A DNA stretch of 34,056 nt from NCBI GenBank assembly GCA_021780615.1, contig JAJXYJ010000014.1, forward strand, positions 1-34,056, written 5' to 3'. A program made the position numbers and the translations under genes. The notes under the pieces were generated by a model. It saw nothing but the letters and a program-made list of their open reading frames with translations. It did no database searches and was not told where the DNA came from. Of the stretch, positions 7,935 to 17,098 are shown piece after piece; within the stretch, counting starts at the first letter, position 1, and every line of letters begins with the position of its first letter. The stretch comes from a bacterium. Its GTDB lineage: Bacteria > Patescibacteriota > Minisyncoccia > UBA6257 > JAGOQP01.

Positions 7935-9581
7935 ATGAAACTGAAGTTTTGGCTGATTAGAATAACATTTGTACTTATTTTTGGCGCCCTGGTGGTCAAC
8001 TTGTACTCGATTCAGGTCCAAAAAGGGAATTACTATGCACAAAAAGCCCAGGCTCGCGAAGAACTTTCGGGACAATTAATGCCACAACGTGGAGTTATTT
8101 ATATCACCGATAAGTACAACAACAATATTCCGGTAGTTCTCAATAAAGATTATCCCACCATCTATGCAGTTCCTAAGGAAATAAAAGATCCGGCCGATGC
8201 CGCGGCAAAGCTGGCGCCCATTATCGGCATGAACCAGCAACTCCTGCAAGCAAAACTTTCCCAACAAAATCTCTACGCACTTCTTGCACAAAAGGCAAAT
8301 CAAGACCAGGTGGCAAGTGTACAGCAGCTAAATATCCCCGGCATCTATATGCGGGATGAGATATTTCGCTTCTATCCATTTAGCACCATGGCCGCAAACG
8401 TACTTGGGTTCACCTCAACTGTTAATGATGGAGATGTTCCCCAAGGAAAGTACGGTGTTGAACGTGAATTTAATGACATTCTTGAGGGCAAGAGCGGTAC
8501 CGCACTCGCTGATGAAGTACGAAAGCCAACCGATGGATCGGATGTGCATCTTACCATCGATCGTAATGTCCAAGCGGAAGGGGAACAAATCATCAGTGAT
8601 CTGATGGCGCAGTGGCACGCCGCGAGTGCCGGATTTATTGTTGAGGATCCCATGAGCGGAAAAATTTTGGGCATGGGAAATCTACCGACTTTTGACCCCA
8701 ATAACTACAGCCAAGCCAGTAGCCTCAAAGATTATATTAACAGTAATGTTGAGTCGGTATACGAGCCAGGATCGGTTATTAAAGTGCTTACGATGTCCGC
8801 CGGTATTGATTCGGGAAAAATTACTCCCGATACGACGTATGTGGATACCGGATCAGTGACGTTAAACGGTAGTACAATCCGCAACTGGGATTTAAAGGCG
8901 CACGGTAAACTTACGATGACCAACGTTATCGAACAATCGCTTAATACTGGTGCGGTTTTTGCCGAGCGGACTATGGGATCGCAGATTTTTACCGAGTATA
9001 TTAAAAAATTTGGATTGGGTGATCGAACGGGTATAGACCTTCCTTCTGAAGCATCTGGAGACTTGAGTAACTTAAACCATGGACTTGATATTAACTATGC
9101 AACCGCATCATACGGACAGGGGATTGCCATCACACCGATTGAATTAGCATCTGCTATTTCAACCATTGCGAATGGTGGCTTGCTTATGAAACCGCTCATT
9201 ACCCAAGATGAGGTACCGACCGTTCTCCATCGAGTGATTAGTCAGGATACTGCTAGTAAGGTGACGGCAATGATGGTATCCGCGGTTAATAAAAATATAT
9301 TGGCGCATATTCCGCAATATAATGTCGCGGGAAAATCAGGAACGGCAAACTTACCCGACTTCCAGCATGGGGGATATTATCCCGATCGCTACGCAGATAC
9401 CTTTGCCGGATTTGCTCCTGCGTCACATCCGCAATTCGTGCTGATTATGAAAATTATGGATCCGCAGAATGGTCCCTTGGCTGGAGCCGCTGTCGTCCCT
9501 TCGTTTAAAAAATTCATGGAGTTTCTTTTAAATTACTACGATGTGCCTCCGGACAATCAAACAGTGTCAGCAACACCGTAA
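7935..9581 (+). CDS. ftsI: Penicillin-binding protein transpeptidase, FtsI/PBP3-like
   Basis: N-terminal TM; EPGSVIKVLTMSAGIDSG (SxxK), SLNTG, AGKSGTANLP (KSGT). Confidence 0.9.
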   Translation: MKLKFWLIRITFVLIFGALVVNLYSIQVQKGNYYAQKAQAREELSGQLMPQRGVIYITDKYNNNIPVVLNKDYPTIYAVPKEIKDPADAAAKLAPIIGMNQQLLQAKLSQQNLYALLAQKANQDQVASVQQLNIPGIYMRDEIFRFYPFSTMAANVLGFTSTVNDGDVPQGKYGVEREFNDILEGKSGTALADEVRKPTDGSDVHLTIDRNVQAEGEQIISDLMAQWHAASAGFIVEDPMSGKILGMGNLPTFDPNNYSQASSLKDYINSNVESVYEPGSVIKVLTMSAGIDSGKITPDTTYVDTGSVTLNGSTIRNWDLKAHGKLTMTNVIEQSLNTGAVFAERTMGSQIFTEYIKKFGLGDRTGIDLPSEASGDLSNLNHGLDINYATASYGQGIAITPIELASAISTIANGGLLMKPLITQDEVPTVLHRVISQDTASKVTAMMVSAVNKNILAHIPQYNVAGKSGTANLPDFQHGGYYPDRYADTFAGFAPASHPQFVLIMKIMDPQNGPLAGAAVVPSFKKFMEFLLNYYDVPPDNQTVSATP

Positions 9582-9594
9582 CGTATACCTTTTT

Positions 9595-10845
9595 ATGAAA
9601 GATACATTATTAAAAATTCTTAATCATATTATCCGCCATCTTGCTCTTAAAACGATTCAAACGTTTAAGCCATTTATTATTGCTATAACCGGCAGCGTGG
9701 GAAAAACATCTGCCAAAGAAGCGATTTACGCTGTTCTGCGTGATGCAAAGCGTGTGCGACGATCATCGGCGAATCTTAATAATGAATTAGGCGTATCACT
9801 GACTATTCTGGGAGATTGGAAATACATCAAACAACCCGCCTTCTTCTTTTGGCTTAAGGTTATCATCGTCGCATCGGCGCGACTTGTATGGAAACCGTTT
9901 GATCATTACCCCGAGGTGTTGGTCCTTGAATATGGAGCTGATGCCGCAGGAGATATTAAGCATCTTATGAGCATTGCACATCCTGATATGGGTGTATTGA
10001 CCGGCATTGGTATAATTCCGGTGCATGTTGAAAACTATTTAACCGGCGTTGATGGGGTAGTGCGAGAGAAGAGTACTATCGTCAGTGATCTGTATACATC
10101 AAATATTGCCTGCATCAATATTGACGATCCTCACGCCCCCGACGTTGTTAAAAAAACAAAAGCTCGCATTGTATCCTATGGATTTAATAAAGAAGCGGAC
10201 ATTCGTATTTCACGCGTGAGTCATACCTATGAGGGTGATGCGATTGCGGGTATTACCTTTAAACTTGATGTAGAAGGATCTTCTATTCCTTTTGTAGTAC
10301 GAAACGTATTTTCCATTAGTCATGCCCATGCCATTGCCGCCGCAGTGGCTATCGCGCATAGTATCGGTATCAACCCCGTGGTGGTAGCAACGTCACTGGA
10401 GCGGTACTACAAGCCCGTGCAGGGCCGTTCTGCTCTGGTTGAGGGTATAAAGCGCACTCAAATTATTGATGAGAGTTATAACTCATCTCCGGCGGCTCTG
10501 GAAGTAGCGCTTGCTTCGCTTAAAATGGTCACACACAGAAGAAAAATCGCTGTGTTGGGAGATATGCTGGAGTTGGGACAGTTTACGATACAAGCACACG
10601 AACGAGCGGGAGCGTTGGTTCCACAGGCGACCGACATTCTTATCACTGTTGGTGATCGCGCAAAATTTATTGCCCAAAAAGCACTTGAAAAGGGTATGTA
10701 TAAAACAAAAGTATTTGTGGTGGAAAATGCCGAAGAGGCATCGCGCAAACTGCAGGCTATTATGCTCCCCGGAGATCTTATTTTGGTAAAAGGATCTCAT
10801 TCCATCGGCCTCGATGCGGTAGTCAATGAGATGAGGAGGATATAA
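9595..10845 (+). CDS. murF: UDP-N-acetylmuramoyl-tripeptide--D-alanyl-D-alanine ligase
   Basis: IAITGSVGKTSAKEAI, NLNNELGVSLTIL, IDESYNSSPAALEVAL, VLGDMLELG. Confidence 0.92.
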   Translation: MKDTLLKILNHIIRHLALKTIQTFKPFIIAITGSVGKTSAKEAIYAVLRDAKRVRRSSANLNNELGVSLTILGDWKYIKQPAFFFWLKVIIVASARLVWKPFDHYPEVLVLEYGADAAGDIKHLMSIAHPDMGVLTGIGIIPVHVENYLTGVDGVVREKSTIVSDLYTSNIACINIDDPHAPDVVKKTKARIVSYGFNKEADIRISRVSHTYEGDAIAGITFKLDVEGSSIPFVVRNVFSISHAHAIAAAVAIAHSIGINPVVVATSLERYYKPVQGRSALVEGIKRTQIIDESYNSSPAALEVALASLKMVTHRRKIAVLGDMLELGQFTIQAHERAGALVPQATDILITVGDRAKFIAQKALEKGMYKTKVFVVENAEEASRKLQAIMLPGDLILVKGSHSIGLDAVVNEMRRI

Positions 10846-11124
10846 AAGTTATAAAGTTAAAAGTAAAAAGCATGCCCCGTAGTCAGCTTTGCTGTACTAT
10901 GGGGTGAAAAGCGGGGGAAAATAGTAATGAGTAAACAGTAACTGGAAACTGGAGAATTTAAAATTTGAAATCAATTTTTTAATTTTTGATTTTTATAATT
11001 TTATAAATAAATCCTAATGTTTAAAACACTAAAAATTGAAATATTATTTAAAATTTGAAACAGGTCATTCTGAGCACATTCGCTTCTGCTCAGTGCAGGC
11101 TCCGCGAAGAATCTCCCGTTATAT

Positions 11125-11153
11125 AAAAATTCCTGCGTGAGGCAGGAATTTTT
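11125..11153. terminator. Bidirectional terminator between murF and convergent hydrolase
   Basis: aaaaattcctgc-gtgag-gcaggaattttt. Confidence 0.85.
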
Positions 11154-11177
11154 AATGGAAGGAATGTGTGTAAAACA

Positions 11178-11750
11178 TCACCTGGTCATTGCAAGAATTT
11201 CAGCAAGTGCCGAGGGAAGCTCAATAACGCCGGCATCATCGCTAAAGTGCCCTTTAGCATGCTCTATAATTATTTTTGCCCCAAGATTTTTTTTAAAAAG
11301 ATCTTTGTCAGAAAGTGGCACATCAGGATCATTGTCCGAAAAAAGAGCGGTGATGTTTTTGGTGTGTTGCTTTATCTGCTTGTAATGAATGGGGGTAGTA
11401 AGCCATGGGGCGGCGATTCTCTTTTCCTCTTCGGTTTCCAGATAGGGGAGGTTAAAAAATGGAGCGACAAACAGAATGCCTCCTATTTTTGTATCCGTGG
11501 GAAGGTGCTCCATGTAGCGCATAATGGTCTGACAGCCGATACTATGGCCGACAAGGTATGTACGCTCATCGGGGTTTTGTATGACTTGGGAAAGTGCATT
11601 AACCCATGTTTCGATGCGCGGGTTATCAGCGTAGGGCATGGCGGGGACGATGACTTCATATCCTTGCATTTCCAGTTGTTGCCTCAGCCAAGGGAACCAA
11701 GCGTTATCCGGATTTCCGCTCCATCCGTGGACGAGATAAATTTTATTCAT
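11178..11750 (-). CDS. Alpha/beta hydrolase (RBBP9/YdeN-like serine hydrolase)
   Basis: YLVHGWSGNPDNAWFPWL, YLVGHSIGCQTIMRY nucleophile elbow, C-terminal GHFSDDAG. Confidence 0.85.
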   Translation of the reverse strand: MNKIYLVHGWSGNPDNAWFPWLRQQLEMQGYEVIVPAMPYADNPRIETWVNALSQVIQNPDERTYLVGHSIGCQTIMRYMEHLPTDTKIGGILFVAPFFNLPYLETEEEKRIAAPWLTTPIHYKQIKQHTKNITALFSDNDPDVPLSDKDLFKKNLGAKIIIEHAKGHFSDDAGVIELPSALAEILAMTR

Positions 11751-11867
11751 ATGTACGTATTAGTATAGCATTATAGTATGCATACTACGATGTTGATTGG
11801 GGAATATGGGCTATAAATCCATACAGTGATGGATATTTTTATTTCACGTGACTCTAGTGGGACAGTA

Positions 11868-11896
11868 TTGACTTAATCTTATATAAAATGTATAAT
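11868..11896 (+). promoter_or_regulatory. Near-consensus promoter
   Basis: TTGACT-17 bp-TATAAT upstream of the 11948 CDS. Confidence 0.75.
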
Positions 11897-11947
11897 ATAT
11901 ACAGAAAATTTAAATAAGTATAAAACAAAAAATTTATAGGAGGTTAC

Positions 11948-12373
11948 GTGAAAAAAGGTATGATGGTTTTTTTGGTAATTATTATCGCAGCGGGGATTTA
12001 TTATAATAGTGGCTACTATTATATGAGTACTATTAAGCAGATAGACAAGGGAGCTACACCGACTTCGCTGGTGCAAAAATTTATAGCTGGTCCAGGAGGA
12101 ATGCAAGCTAAATCAGGAAAACCTGACAATTTAGAAGATTATTTCGTATTTTTTTGTTGGGTGTGGATAGTTTATGTCATGATTGACATTATTTTTTGGG
12201 GCGCTTATGTTGTTTGGATGTTCCTGAATTGGATATTGTGGTTCATGCTTCAGGGCGGCGTCTATCAGACATATGGCTGGTGGGGAATATTTACTCTTAT
12301 CTTATTTCTTCTTGGAATTATTATAATCTGGCACAAGAAAATTGTTTTTCATAAGAAACCAACGGTTTCTTAA
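11948..12373 (+). CDS. Hypothetical membrane protein, 3 predicted TM
   Basis: 141 aa, GTG start after aggaggtta SD. Confidence 0.75.
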   Translation: MKKGMMVFLVIIIAAGIYYNSGYYYMSTIKQIDKGATPTSLVQKFIAGPGGMQAKSGKPDNLEDYFVFFCWVWIVYVMIDIIFWGAYVVWMFLNWILWFMLQGGVYQTYGWWGIFTLILFLLGIIIIWHKKIVFHKKPTVS

Positions 12374-12403
12374 TGTGCTTTAAGAAGATTATGGCTTTTT
12401 TTC

Positions 12404-12428
12404 AAGGTCACGGAAACGTGGCCTTTTT
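12404..12428 (+). terminator. Intrinsic terminator
   Basis: aaggtcacg-gaaa-cgtggccttttt. Confidence 0.8.
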
Positions 12429-12465
12429 ATTTTTGTGACACTAGTGGGAATTTCATCGCTCACCA

Positions 12466-12595
12466 CCCCAATGGGATTTCTTTTCACTCGTCGTTTCGCT
12501 GTGCTATTGCACATGCTTCACTTCTCCTTCAAAGCCGGGGTTGTAAAAAATGCAAAGCAGTTTGCATTTTTTACATACCCTTCAAATCCCATTGG
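12466..12595 (-). repeat. tRNA-Glu-derived inverted-repeat element C (T-arm copies around hairpin)
   Basis: ccccaatgggattt (12466-12479) and ttcaaatcccattgg (12581-12595) both match the adjacent tRNA-Glu T-arm/acceptor, in opposite orientations; 14-bp perfect hairpin at 12543-12574. Confidence 0.8.
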
Positions 12596-12608
12596 ATGAT
12601 CGTTATAG

Positions 12609-12644
12609 AAAACACCCACTCATTTAAAAACGAGAGGGTGTTTT
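12609..12644 (-). terminator. Terminator 3' of tRNA-Glu
   Basis: aaaacaccc...gggtgtttt. Confidence 0.65.
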
Positions 12645-12651
12645 ATAGCGG

Positions 12652-12725
12652 TGACCCCAATGGGATTTGAACCCATATTACAGGGATGAGAACCCTGCGT
12701 CCTAACCGGATTAGACGATAGGGCC
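12652..12725 (-). tRNA. tRNA-Glu(CTC)
   Basis: Reverse complement GGCCCTATCGTCTAATCCGGTTAGGACGCAGGGTTCTCATCCCTGTAATATGGGTTCAAATCCCATTGGGGTCA; loop TTCTCAT. Confidence 0.93.
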
Positions 12726-12836
12726 GGATAGAAAACAATTTTTTAATTTCGAATTTTGAATTTAGAAATGTAATAAGATAGGACTGACAAGGAATATGGT
12801 GGCATATTTTGGGGTATAATGCAATAAAAAAACTAT

Positions 12837-12865
12837 TTGACAATGTCACATAGAGGGGGGATAAT
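12837..12865 (+). promoter_or_regulatory. Promoter of the 12908 CDS
   Basis: TTGACA-17 bp-GATAAT. Confidence 0.7.
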
Positions 12866-12907
12866 CAAAATCTAGATATTTTTCGAACATTAACACAAGG
12901 AGGTTAC

Positions 12908-13339
12908 ATGAGCCCGCAAGAGGTTCTTGAAAGTTTGTTTCTTCAACTAAACAAAGAGTATGGTGAAGGAGAAGAGGTGGATGTTTCTTTGCAAGGAGGA
13001 ATGTTTTCCGCAGTCCACATACGGGGAATGAATGGGTTTTTAGGAATAAGCAAAAGTAAGGGGAGTTACTTTCATTTTTATGTATGGGAGGAGCTGTCAG
13101 CGTCATTTTATCCACATGTGCTATTTCGCTTATCGGTGCGCCGGTTTGCGAGTTATATTAACAGCAACAAATGCATAGAATCAATTTGTGTAGAAACGAA
13201 AGAGGATGCACAATTTTATAATTCATATACCGTAGATTCTCCGCTCTACGAATTTATTGAAGAGATTGTCCGCCCTCGCTTTCATGCATTACAAAAAAAA
13301 CTATCTTCTATTGCCGAAAGAACATACGCTCCGCAGTAA
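12908..13339 (+). CDS. Hypothetical protein, probable paralog of next CDS
   Basis: 143 aa after aaggaggttac SD; FLGISKSKG, EFIEEIVRPRFHALQKK. Confidence 0.75.
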   Translation: MSPQEVLESLFLQLNKEYGEGEEVDVSLQGGMFSAVHIRGMNGFLGISKSKGSYFHFYVWEELSASFYPHVLFRLSVRRFASYINSNKCIESICVETKEDAQFYNSYTVDSPLYEFIEEIVRPRFHALQKKLSSIAERTYAPQ

Positions 13340-13345
13340 CTATTT

Positions 13346-13369
13346 TCCCGGATATATTCCGGGATTTTT
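13346..13369 (+). terminator. Intrinsic terminator
   Basis: tcccgga-tatat-tccgggattttt. Confidence 0.85.
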
Positions 13370-13388
13370 ATGGCACAATGGTATTTAT

Positions 13389-13417
13389 TTGACTCCTATG
13401 CTTCTTTATCATAGAGT
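13389..13417 (+). promoter_or_regulatory. Putative promoter of the 13466 CDS
   Basis: TTGACT-17 bp-TAGAGT. Confidence 0.5.
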
Positions 13418-13465
13418 GCAAAATGTAATATATTTTTGAACATTTATAAAAGAAAGGAGTCGCTT

Positions 13466-13993
13466 ATGGTTACCAGCAAGGCCATGCGAACACTAACGGC
13501 GGAAGAAATTCTAAGAGAGACAGTGGAAGATCTGCTTCAACGGATTAAAGAAAAATTCTTTGGATATAAGAAGATGAAATGCGTGTATCATGATGAATAT
13601 CACATCGGATTTCCTGATACATTCAAGGGAATAGAAATACAGCGCAAAGGACTGTTTCTGGGTATAAAGAATGGTGATCGCCTCCCTGAAATTTCCCTAT
13701 GGATTAAAAACGACATCTGGCATTTCAAAGTATTGAGAATTTCCATCAGGGACTATTACCCAGGGGAAATGAGTTTTGATAAGAGGGTAGTCTATTATAA
13801 AAAAACTATCATTTTAAAAATAGAACATCCTCTTATTCCCGGGCACCTTGCCACTTCTTTGATAGAAGAGATTATTATGCCCGAATTCAATAAGACAAAA
13901 ATTCCTTCGCGGATTAAAAAAATGTCTTTGAGGCCTTTAGAAATACAAGAGATTGCCCATGTATTTATAGGCGAATCTCGAGAAAACGCTTAG
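13466..13993 (+). CDS. Hypothetical protein, probable paralog of previous CDS
   Basis: MVTSKAMRTLTAEEILRETVEDLLQR...IQRKGLFLGIKNGD...SLIEEIIMPEFNK; Met at 13466 follows an aaaggag SD. Confidence 0.75.
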   Translation: MVTSKAMRTLTAEEILRETVEDLLQRIKEKFFGYKKMKCVYHDEYHIGFPDTFKGIEIQRKGLFLGIKNGDRLPEISLWIKNDIWHFKVLRISIRDYYPGEMSFDKRVVYYKKTIILKIEHPLIPGHLATSLIEEIIMPEFNKTKIPSRIKKMSLRPLEIQEIAHVFIGESRENA

Positions 13994-14004
13994 GTTTTAG
14001 TTAT

Positions 14005-14034
14005 TCAGCTGCTTTTTTTGGCAGCTGATTTTTT
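14005..14034 (+). terminator. Intrinsic terminator
   Basis: tcagctgc..gcagctgatttttt. Confidence 0.8.
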
Positions 14035-14072
14035 ATCCTATCTTTTTTTATTTTCTACTTCTTTACTCGCCT

Positions 14073-14930
14073 CTATTCGTATCGGGCAAAGACACTACAG
14101 GGAAGGCTTCTGCCGCCGGATGTTTCGGTAATATGCAGTTCGCCGCAGGTGATGCGTTCAAGTGGTAGAATATCGCCGAGTATATTTTTAATAACCGTGG
14201 GGGAATATCCCATGGCGTAGCTATTAATAAGCACAAAAAGCGGATCAGGATCTAATATTTTTTGTAATGTGCTTAAAAGCAGGGGGACGTCTTTTTCAAA
14301 TTTAAACACCTTTCCTTTGGGATCCCTGCCAAATGATGGTGGATCCATGATAATGGCATCATAGGTGTTGCCGCGACGCGCTTCGCGTTCTACAAACGCG
14401 AGGGCATCATCAATAATCCAGCGGATGGGTTTTTCTTCCAGTCCGCTTAGTTTTTGATTTTCGCGAGCCCAGGTTATCGATGGTTTAGAGGCGTCCACAT
14501 GGGTGACCTGTGCCCCGGCCACCACCGCGGCCAGCGTCGCGCCTCCGGTGTAGCCGAAGAGATTTAATACTTTTGGCTGAGTGGGTGATTTTTTAATAAT
14601 GTCTGAAAACCATTCCCAGTTTTGAATTTGTTCGGGGAAAAGTCCGGTATGTTTGAAGGGGGAGAGTTTTAACTGCAAGGTAATATCTTTATAGTTAAAT
14701 TGCCACGGAGACATTATTTTTTTGTGATGCCATCGAGATGCAGCCGCTTTGGCGTCGGCATGAAAGAAAGCATCGGCACTGAGCCACGTATCTTTAGGAA
14801 GTTTTTGACGCCATATGGCATTAGGGTCAGGACGAGAAAGTGTATAGGCGCCAAACCGCTCCAGCTTATATCCTTGGCCAGAATCTAACAGTTCATAATC
14901 TTTTATTGGTTTCAGTGAAAATATATTCAT
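14073..14930 (-). CDS. SAM-dependent methyltransferase, COG1092/RlmI-like
   Basis: VLNLFGYTGGATLAAVVAGAQVTHVDASKPSITWARENQ, AIIMDPPSFGRDPKGKVFKFEKD. Confidence 0.85.
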   Translation of the reverse strand: MNIFSLKPIKDYELLDSGQGYKLERFGAYTLSRPDPNAIWRQKLPKDTWLSADAFFHADAKAAASRWHHKKIMSPWQFNYKDITLQLKLSPFKHTGLFPEQIQNWEWFSDIIKKSPTQPKVLNLFGYTGGATLAAVVAGAQVTHVDASKPSITWARENQKLSGLEEKPIRWIIDDALAFVEREARRGNTYDAIIMDPPSFGRDPKGKVFKFEKDVPLLLSTLQKILDPDPLFVLINSYAMGYSPTVIKNILGDILPLERITCGELHITETSGGRSLPCSVFARYE

Positions 14931-15014
14931 AGAGATTATGTGATGTGATGATATTGTTACATGCGCGGTAGGCGTATTGCAAATGCTTGGTAGCACGGAT
15001 ACAATAAAATAACT

Positions 15015-15368
15015 ATGAACAAGAATGTGTTAAAAAAATACATCCGCGATCCGCATATATGGATACCGCTTGCCATAGGGATTGTGGCGCTTGTTATCGG
15101 GGGCATTGATGCGTACATTCATTTTTTTACCGTTCGAGATAAGATTATCTTTCATCTCAATGTCAATCGAGAGATTGATATGGTGGGAGCGCGTAAAGAG
15201 CTATTTTTTGCACTCAGTGGATTTCTGTGTCTGGGAATTATTAATGCACTACTTTCTTACGCTCTTTATGTCCGTGAACGCGTGCTTTCCTATGTGATAG
15301 CGTATGCAGATGCATTTGTGATGATTATTGGGCTTCTATTTATCTTTTTTGTCGTGGGACTTAATTAA
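15015..15368 (+). CDS. Hypothetical membrane protein, 3 predicted TM
   Basis: 117 aa; hydrophobic segments IWIPLAIGIVALVIGG, FFALSGFLCLGIINALL, FVMIIGLLFIFFVVGL. Confidence 0.7.
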   Translation: MNKNVLKKYIRDPHIWIPLAIGIVALVIGGIDAYIHFFTVRDKIIFHLNVNREIDMVGARKELFFALSGFLCLGIINALLSYALYVRERVLSYVIAYADAFVMIIGLLFIFFVVGLN

Positions 15369-15385
15369 GTACGGGGTATATAAAA

Positions 15386-15410
15386 ACCCTGCTTAAAAGC
15401 AGGGTAAACA
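15386..15410. terminator. Hairpin between convergent genes
   Basis: accctgc-ttaaaa-gcagggt. Confidence 0.6.
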
Positions 15411-15428
15411 CATAAGCTCGACTAATAA

Positions 15429-15803
15429 TTATTCTTCAACAAAAAATTTTTTGATGCCTATATCTTCTGCGACAGACACCCCTTTAAATGATTTAAGAAA
15501 GTTTTTGTGTGGAGTTGCCGCAGGGGATGAAAAAATAAATAAAATGGATTTCCACTCATGTTTCCATATGAGTCGCTTTATCCTTTTAGTAAGTTCCTGA
15601 TAGTACCCTAATTTATGAGGTACTTTCAAATTCAGATGAGGTACATTTTGTGAGATGGGGATGCTTTCATCAACAATCAGATGAGCTCCATGTTGTTTTG
15701 AAATTATTTCTCCTTGAATGGCTAACTGCCATCGTTTATTGGGCGGTGTGGTGCCATCATTGACAACGATAATCGCGTCAAATGACTTGCCATGATTTTT
15801 CAT
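15429..15803 (-). CDS. Hypothetical protein
   Basis: 124 aa, AUG preceded by an aaaggaggtc SD on the minus strand. Confidence 0.65.
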   Translation of the reverse strand: MKNHGKSFDAIIVVNDGTTPPNKRWQLAIQGEIISKQHGAHLIVDESIPISQNVPHLNLKVPHKLGYYQELTKRIKRLIWKHEWKSILFIFSSPAATPHKNFLKSFKGVSVAEDIGIKKFFVEE

Positions 15804-15931
15804 GATATATGACCTCCTTTTGTTTCTACTTATACAAGTTGCTATTCTTCAGCTTATAGAAAAAGGGTGGCTTTGGTCAAGGGGATATTTCTCTTTGACT
15901 TTTGTGATGTGATTTGGTAGTATTGCGCCAT

Positions 15932-16243
15932 ATGTTTGCAGTCATTAAAACCGGAGGGAAGCAGTATGTGGTTTCTCCCGATACAAAAGTAACTATAGAA
16001 AAAATTGAAGGGAATGTGGGAGACACCGTATCGTTTTCCGACATGCTCTTATTTTCCGATGGTTCCCGCACTGTTGTGGGAACTCCCACAGTTGCTCATG
16101 GCGTCGTTGAGGCAAAAATTATCGCACAGGGACGTGATGAAAAAAAGATTATTTTTCGTTATCACGCCAAGACGCGATACCGCAAGTTAAAGGGACATCG
16201 GCAACATGTTTCAGAAATACAGGTAACATCAATTAAAGCATAA
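15932..16243 (+). CDS. rplU: 50S ribosomal protein L21
   Basis: MFAVIKTGGKQYVVSPDTKVTIEKIEGNVGDTVSF...FRYHAKTRYRKLKGHRQHVSEIQV. Confidence 0.95.
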   Translation: MFAVIKTGGKQYVVSPDTKVTIEKIEGNVGDTVSFSDMLLFSDGSRTVVGTPTVAHGVVEAKIIAQGRDEKKIIFRYHAKTRYRKLKGHRQHVSEIQVTSIKA

Positions 16244-16276
16244 TAAATAAAACCCCTATATGGGGGTTTTATTTAT
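16243..16276. terminator. Intrinsic terminator after rplU
   Basis: ataaataaaacccc...ggggttttatttat. Confidence 0.88.
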
Positions 16277-16285
16277 ATGTTCTTC

Positions 16286-16372
16286 CGATTCCCGACATCG
16301 AAAGAACACAAAATTACCGATTCGAATAGTAGACACTATTGCGCAAACATATTCTTTCGATGTCGGGAATCG
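16286..16372. repeat. MITE-like element: 21-bp perfect inverted repeat flanking a 45-bp core
   Basis: cgattcccgacatcgaaagaa (16286-16306) and exact reverse complement (16352-16372); core contains aatagt..actatt. Confidence 0.85.
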
Positions 16373-16378
16373 AAAAGG

Positions 16379-16981
16379 TTAGGAGCGGCGGGTAATGGAG
16401 TGAGCGAGTGTGTCGTCATCGGCAAATTCTATTTCCCCGCCTGTGGGGATGCCGCGTCCTAGGCGAGTAATGACTTTCGCGCGATGGATAAATTCTTTTT
16501 CTATGATTGATGCATTGAGATCGCCATACGTGCCCGGGTTGAGCGCGATGATTATTTCTTCTGCGATGCCATTGGGTTCATGGGTGGTGATAGTTTCTTG
16601 TAGGGCATGCAGGCGACGAAGTTGCCAGTCATCAAAAACACCCGTTTTAGTTAATGTTCCCAGCACCAAGTACCTTCCTTGATATGCCCCCGATCGTTCA
16701 ATGGAAAGTAAATCAGTTTCTTTTTCAAGAATCATATATATACCATTGTGTCGTTCCGGAGCGTCGCAAGTATGGCACATTGCCGCGGGGCTATCATATA
16801 CAAAAAAACAGCGGGGGCATACTTTCATTTGTGTAAGGCCGCTTAAAGCGTCTTGTATTTCCACAAGCCCCACTTTTGAAGAAGTGATTAACCAAAAAGC
16901 AAGACGAGTTGCCTGCCGTGGCCCAATAGAGGGGAGGCGTGAGAAGACGCGTATAAATTTTTGAATGGCATCAGGAAGCAT
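16379..16981 (-). CDS. recR: Recombination protein RecR
   Basis: LPSIGPRQATRLAFWL, zinc motif CPRCFFVYDSPAAMCHTC, TOPRIM-like ALNPGTYGDLNASIIEK, RLGRGIPTGGEIEFADDDTL. Confidence 0.95.
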   Translation of the reverse strand: MLPDAIQKFIRVFSRLPSIGPRQATRLAFWLITSSKVGLVEIQDALSGLTQMKVCPRCFFVYDSPAAMCHTCDAPERHNGIYMILEKETDLLSIERSGAYQGRYLVLGTLTKTGVFDDWQLRRLHALQETITTHEPNGIAEEIIIALNPGTYGDLNASIIEKEFIHRAKVITRLGRGIPTGGEIEFADDDTLAHSITRRS

Positions 16982-17004
16982 GGGAGAGGCAAGGGATATG
17001 TATT

Positions 17005-17098
17005 ATGTATTACGTATTAAAGAAGAGTGGAGGAAATAGTGTGATTAATTTCTGGAATTTCTTCCATACTACTTACTTCATACTACTCACTTCTTGTA
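17005..17098. repeat. Intergenic element related to the rplJ-rplL one
   Basis: ttccatactacttacttcatactactcacttcttgtat resembles ttccacactactaactccttactactcctttgtat at ~3807-3841. Confidence 0.5.

Noticed and set aside
11137-11768. Plus-strand ORFs over the hydrolase
   Set aside because: Minus-strand ORF has clear hydrolase motifs; plus-strand translations do not resemble proteins.
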